Positions 5,982 through 8,073 of a stretch of DNA of 8,073 nt are shown one piece after another (position 1 is the stretch's first letter; each line of letters opens with the position of its first letter). Source of the DNA: Pseudomonadota bacterium (lineage in GTDB: Bacteria > Pseudomonadota > Gammaproteobacteria > SZUA-229); the NCBI GenBank assembly GCA_030836935.1, contig JAUPMA010000167.1, positions 1 through 8,073 of the forward strand, written 5' to 3'. The translations under genes were made by a program, and so were the position numbers. The notes beneath the pieces were generated by a model. It ran no database searches, had not been told where the DNA came from, and saw only the letters and a list, made by a program, of their open reading frames with translations.

Positions 5982-6023
5982 GCGGCGGGTTCATGACCAC
6001 TATGACCCGCCGCATTTATTTTC
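5982..6023 (+). terminator. Intrinsic terminator after the PuuD-like gene
   Basis: GCGGCGGGT-T-CAT (5982-5994) pairs with ATGACCCGCCGC (6002-6013), a 12-bp GC-rich stem with a single bulged T and a 7-base loop. It is followed by ATTTATTTTC. It lies 27 bases past the TAA stop. Flanking CTGAAA (5965-5970) and TTTCAG (6020-6025) can extend the pairing. Confidence 0.85.
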
Positions 6024-6031
6024 AGTGTCAT

Positions 6032-6059
6032 TTGTAATTCAATGACTGGCCGGTATAAT
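6032..6059 (+). promoter_or_regulatory. Promoter of argD-argF
   Basis: A perfect TATAAT (6054-6059) has TTGTAA (6032-6037, 4 of 6 to TTGACA) 16 bases upstream. Transcription would start near 6066, giving a leader of about 100 bases before argD. I could not recognise a clear ArgR box. Confidence 0.65.
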
Positions 6060-6067
6060 GGCCGCCC

Positions 6068-6093
6068 ACGGCAGCTGGCTCCAAGGCTGCCGT
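6068..6093 (+). promoter_or_regulatory. First hairpin in the argD leader
   Basis: ACGGCAGC (6068-6075) and GCTGCCGT (6086-6093) form a perfect 8-bp stem with a 10-base loop, followed by TTTCAGTTTTGGG. It sits at the very 5' end of the expected transcript. It resembles a weak terminator or attenuator, or a 5'-stabilising stem; no competing antiterminator is evident. Confidence 0.45.
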
Positions 6094-6121
6094 TTTCAGT
6101 TTTGGGTTATTGAATTTTTTC

Positions 6122-6144
6122 GGTGGCGGATTTTTCCAGCCACC
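6122..6144 (+). promoter_or_regulatory. Second hairpin in the argD leader
   Basis: GGTGGC (6122-6127) and GCCACC (6139-6144) form a 6-bp stem that can continue with GG/CC past one bulged A. It is followed by TTTGTGTG and lies 21 bases before the argD start, close to the ribosome site. With the first hairpin it makes a structured leader; regulation is inference only. Confidence 0.35.
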
Positions 6145-6165
6145 TTTGTGTGACAGGTTTGCAGA

Positions 6166-7344
6166 ATGAGCACAGAACATTTGATGACAACCTACAGCCC
6201 GCTGGCCGTCTGTTTCACTCACGGTGAAGGCGCTGTACTGCATGATGACCAGGGCAAAACCTATCTCGACGCACTGGCTGGCATTGCCGTATGCGGCCTG
6301 GGTCATGCCCATCCCGCCGTTACCCGTGCCATTACCGAACAGGCCGGCAAGCTGATTCACACATCCAATCTGTATTGCGTCAGGCGGCAGCAGGAACTGG
6401 CAGACAAACTGGCGCGTATTTCCGGCATGGATCGCGTATTTTTTTCCAACTCCGGTGCCGAAGCCAACGAGGCTGCAATCAAGCTGGCGCGGCTGTACGG
6501 CCATCACAACAACATCGACAATCCCGCCATCATTGTTTTTGAAGGCAGCTTCCATGGCCGCACCCTGGCCACTTTGACCGCCACCGGCAATCGCAAGATC
6601 CAGGCGGGATTCGAACCACTGGTACAGGGTTTTATCCGCGCGCCCTACAACGACATGGAAGCCTTGCGTACCATTGCCAAAAACAGCCCGAATGTCGTGG
6701 CGGTGCTACTTGAGCCGGCGCAGGGCGAAGGCGGCATCAACCTGCCCGACCGCGATTTTCTGCCGCAATTACGCACCTTGTGCAACGAACATAACTGGCT
6801 GCTGATGCTGGATGAGATCCAGACCGGCATGGGCCGCACCGGCCAGTGGTTTGCGTTTCAGCACAGCCACATTTATCCCGACGTAATGACGCTGGCCAAG
6901 GGCCTGGGCAATGGCGTGCCGATCGGCGCCTGTCTGGCCAAAGGCAAGGCGGCCGAAGTATTCAAACCCGGCAATCATGGTTCGACGTTTGGCGGCAATC
7001 CGCTGGCCTGCGCCGCGGCCTGCGCCGTCATCGATACCATCGAATCACAAAAACTGGTGGCACGTGCCGCCCAGCTGGGCGACCGCATGGTTAGCGGATT
7101 TCGCAACCAGCTGTCCGATGTCGCCGGCGTCAAGGCCATTCGCGGCTTTGGCCTGATGATCGGCATTGAACTCGACCGCGAATGCACCGAACTGCCGAAG
7201 CTGGCGCTGCAACGCGGCCTGCTGATCAATGTCACCGCCGGCAAAGTGATTCGTCTGTTACCGCCGCTGATTCTCAGCGACGACCAGGCCACACGCATCG
7301 TCAACGACGTCAGCGCGCTGGTTAAATCTTTTCTCACACCCTGA
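6166..7344 (+). CDS. argD: Acetylornithine aminotransferase
   Basis: This 392-residue class-III PLP aminotransferase has the normal length for ArgD. It exchanges the amino group between glutamate and N-acetylglutamate semialdehyde to give N-acetylornithine in arginine synthesis (EC 2.6.1.11), in the cytoplasm. Seen: [16 protein letters not shown] (35-50); the phosphate-binding NSGAEAN (95-101); [18 protein letters not shown] (125-142); LEPAQGEGG (182-190); [12 protein letters not shown] (215-226) with Asp216 contacting the PLP ring; the Schiff-base lysine Lys245 in [12 protein letters not shown]; and [10 protein letters not shown] (271-280). Pairing with argF 19 bases downstream supports ArgD over other omega-aminotransferases, although a side role as succinyldiaminopimelate aminotransferase is common in the family. 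The start at 6166 has only a modest ribosome site (CAGG, 6154-6157); the Met at residue 7 is an alternative. Confidence 0.95.
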   Translation: MSTEHLMTTYSPLAVCFTHGEGAVLHDDQGKTYLDALAGIAVCGLGHAHPAVTRAITEQAGKLIHTSNLYCVRRQQELADKLARISGMDRVFFSNSGAEANEAAIKLARLYGHHNNIDNPAIIVFEGSFHGRTLATLTATGNRKIQAGFEPLVQGFIRAPYNDMEALRTIAKNSPNVVAVLLEPAQGEGGINLPDRDFLPQLRTLCNEHNWLLMLDEIQTGMGRTGQWFAFQHSHIYPDVMTLAKGLGNGVPIGACLAKGKAAEVFKPGNHGSTFGGNPLACAAACAVIDTIESQKLVARAAQLGDRMVSGFRNQLSDVAGVKAIRGFGLMIGIELDRECTELPKLALQRGLLINVTAGKVIRLLPPLILSDDQATRIVNDVSALVKSFLTP

Positions 7345-7363
7345 TATTTCCGCGGAGATTCCC

Positions 7364-8073
7364 ATGGCCGTACGGCATTTTCTCAGCCTGATGGATTTAA
7401 CCCCTGATGAATTGCGCCACCTGCTGAAACGCGCCAGCGAACTCAAGGCCATGCTGCGTGCCGGTCAGGTGCATGAACCGCTGAAAAATAAAGTGCTGGC
7501 CATGCTGTTCGAGAAATCATCCACCCGCACCCGCGTCTCGTTTGAAGCCGGCATGGCGCAGCTCGGCGGCCATGCCATGTTTTTATCACCCCGCGATACC
7601 CAGCTTGGCCGTGGCGAACCGATTGAAGATACCGCACGCGTATTGTCTAGCATGGTGGATGTGATCATGGTGCGCACGTTCGAGCATGAAAAAATTACCC
7701 GCCTGGCATCCCATTCCCGCGTGCCGGTGATCAATGGCCTGACCGACTGGGTACATCCCTGCCAGCTGCTGGCCGACATGCAAACCTGGCTGGAACACTG
7801 CGGCGACATGCGTGGCCGCACTGCGGCCTGGGTGGGCGATGGCAACAACATGTGCAACTCCTACATCAATGCCGCGCGCCAGCTCGATTTCAAACTCCAT
7901 ATTGCCTGCCCCGAAGGTTACGACCCGGACAGTGAATTGCTGAAACTCGCCGGCGACCGCGTACGCATCCTGCGTGACCCGCGCGAGGCCTGCAAGGATG
8001 TGGATCTGGTGGTAACCGATGTCTGGGCCAGCATGGGCCAGGAAGATGAACAGAAAGTTCGCACCCAGGTATT
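7364..8073 (+). CDS. argF: Ornithine carbamoyltransferase (3' end outside window)
   Basis: The start ATG at 7364 has a GCGGAG ribosome site 6 bases upstream. It lies 19 bases after the argD stop, so the two genes are almost surely one transcript. 236 of the usual roughly 300 residues are present. The enzyme joins carbamoyl phosphate and ornithine to give citrulline. Seen: the carbamoyl-phosphate loop FEKSSTRTR (49-57), [14 protein letters not shown] (82-95), VRTFEH (103-108), HPCQLLADM (131-139), [10 protein letters not shown] (157-166) and the ornithine-binding [10 protein letters not shown] (218-227). The SMG motif separates it from aspartate carbamoyltransferase. The C-terminal HCLP loop falls beyond the edge. 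No frameshift is seen. The anabolic enzyme (ArgF) is favoured by the argD context over the catabolic ArcB. Confidence 0.95.
   Translation, partial: MAVRHFLSLMDLTPDELRHLLKRASELKAMLRAGQVHEPLKNKVLAMLFEKSSTRTRVSFEAGMAQLGGHAMFLSPRDTQLGRGEPIEDTARVLSSMVDVIMVRTFEHEKITRLASHSRVPVINGLTDWVHPCQLLADMQTWLEHCGDMRGRTAAWVGDGNNMCNSYINAARQLDFKLHIACPEGYDPDSELLKLAGDRVRILRDPREACKDVDLVVTDVWASMGQEDEQKVRTQV

Noticed and set aside
6058..6153. A 31-codon leader ORF ending 12 bases before argD, suggestive of an attenuation peptide
   Set aside because: Its ATG overlaps the TATAAT -10 element, so it would not be on the transcript. It has no ribosome site and no run of arginine codons.

Overview
The window reads as chromosomal DNA of a proteobacterium, most likely a gammaproteobacterium (betaproteobacteria cannot be excluded). 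The evidence is the moderately GC-rich composition, the AGGAGG-like ribosome sites, an exported outer-membrane protein, an argD-argF pair, and an amidotransferase of the N-acetylglutaminylglutamine amide (NAGGN) osmolyte type, which is known mainly from proteobacteria. No insertion sequence, phage gene, tRNA, rRNA or CRISPR array is visible.

Left part, minus strand (1-3185). A membrane sensor protein runs off the left edge; it has a periplasmic domain, HAMP, PAS and an unrecognised C-terminal module. It is preceded 48 bases upstream by an exported single-domain rhodanese, so the two look co-transcribed. Further upstream on the same strand is an unrecognised 209-residue outer-membrane beta-barrel protein. 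It has its own promoter region, which contains a near-consensus FNR/Anr-type palindrome.

Middle (3186-5342). asnO, an asparagine-synthase-like amidotransferase of the NAGGN osmoprotectant pathway, is on the minus strand without its usual partner genes beside it. Transcribed away from it, with overlapping -10 elements, is a 54-residue basic ORF. Its last codons and stop lie inside a perfect 14-bp (about 18-bp extended) RNA hairpin. That architecture is the hallmark of arfA-type ribosome-rescue genes, which are made from non-stop mRNA. The predicted peptide also shares the spaced P-L-x-R-x6-K-x-G-K pattern of ArfA. This is the most interesting object in the window.

Right part, plus strand (5343-8073). 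A stand-alone membrane domain of the PuuD/urate-oxidase-N family ends in a clear intrinsic terminator. Then a consensus -10 promoter and a roughly 100-base hairpin-bearing leader precede argD (acetylornithine aminotransferase). After 19 bases follows argF (ornithine carbamoyltransferase, cut by the right edge). argD and argF carry out consecutive late steps of arginine synthesis: ArgD works in the acetylated branch leading to ornithine, and ArgF turns ornithine into citrulline.
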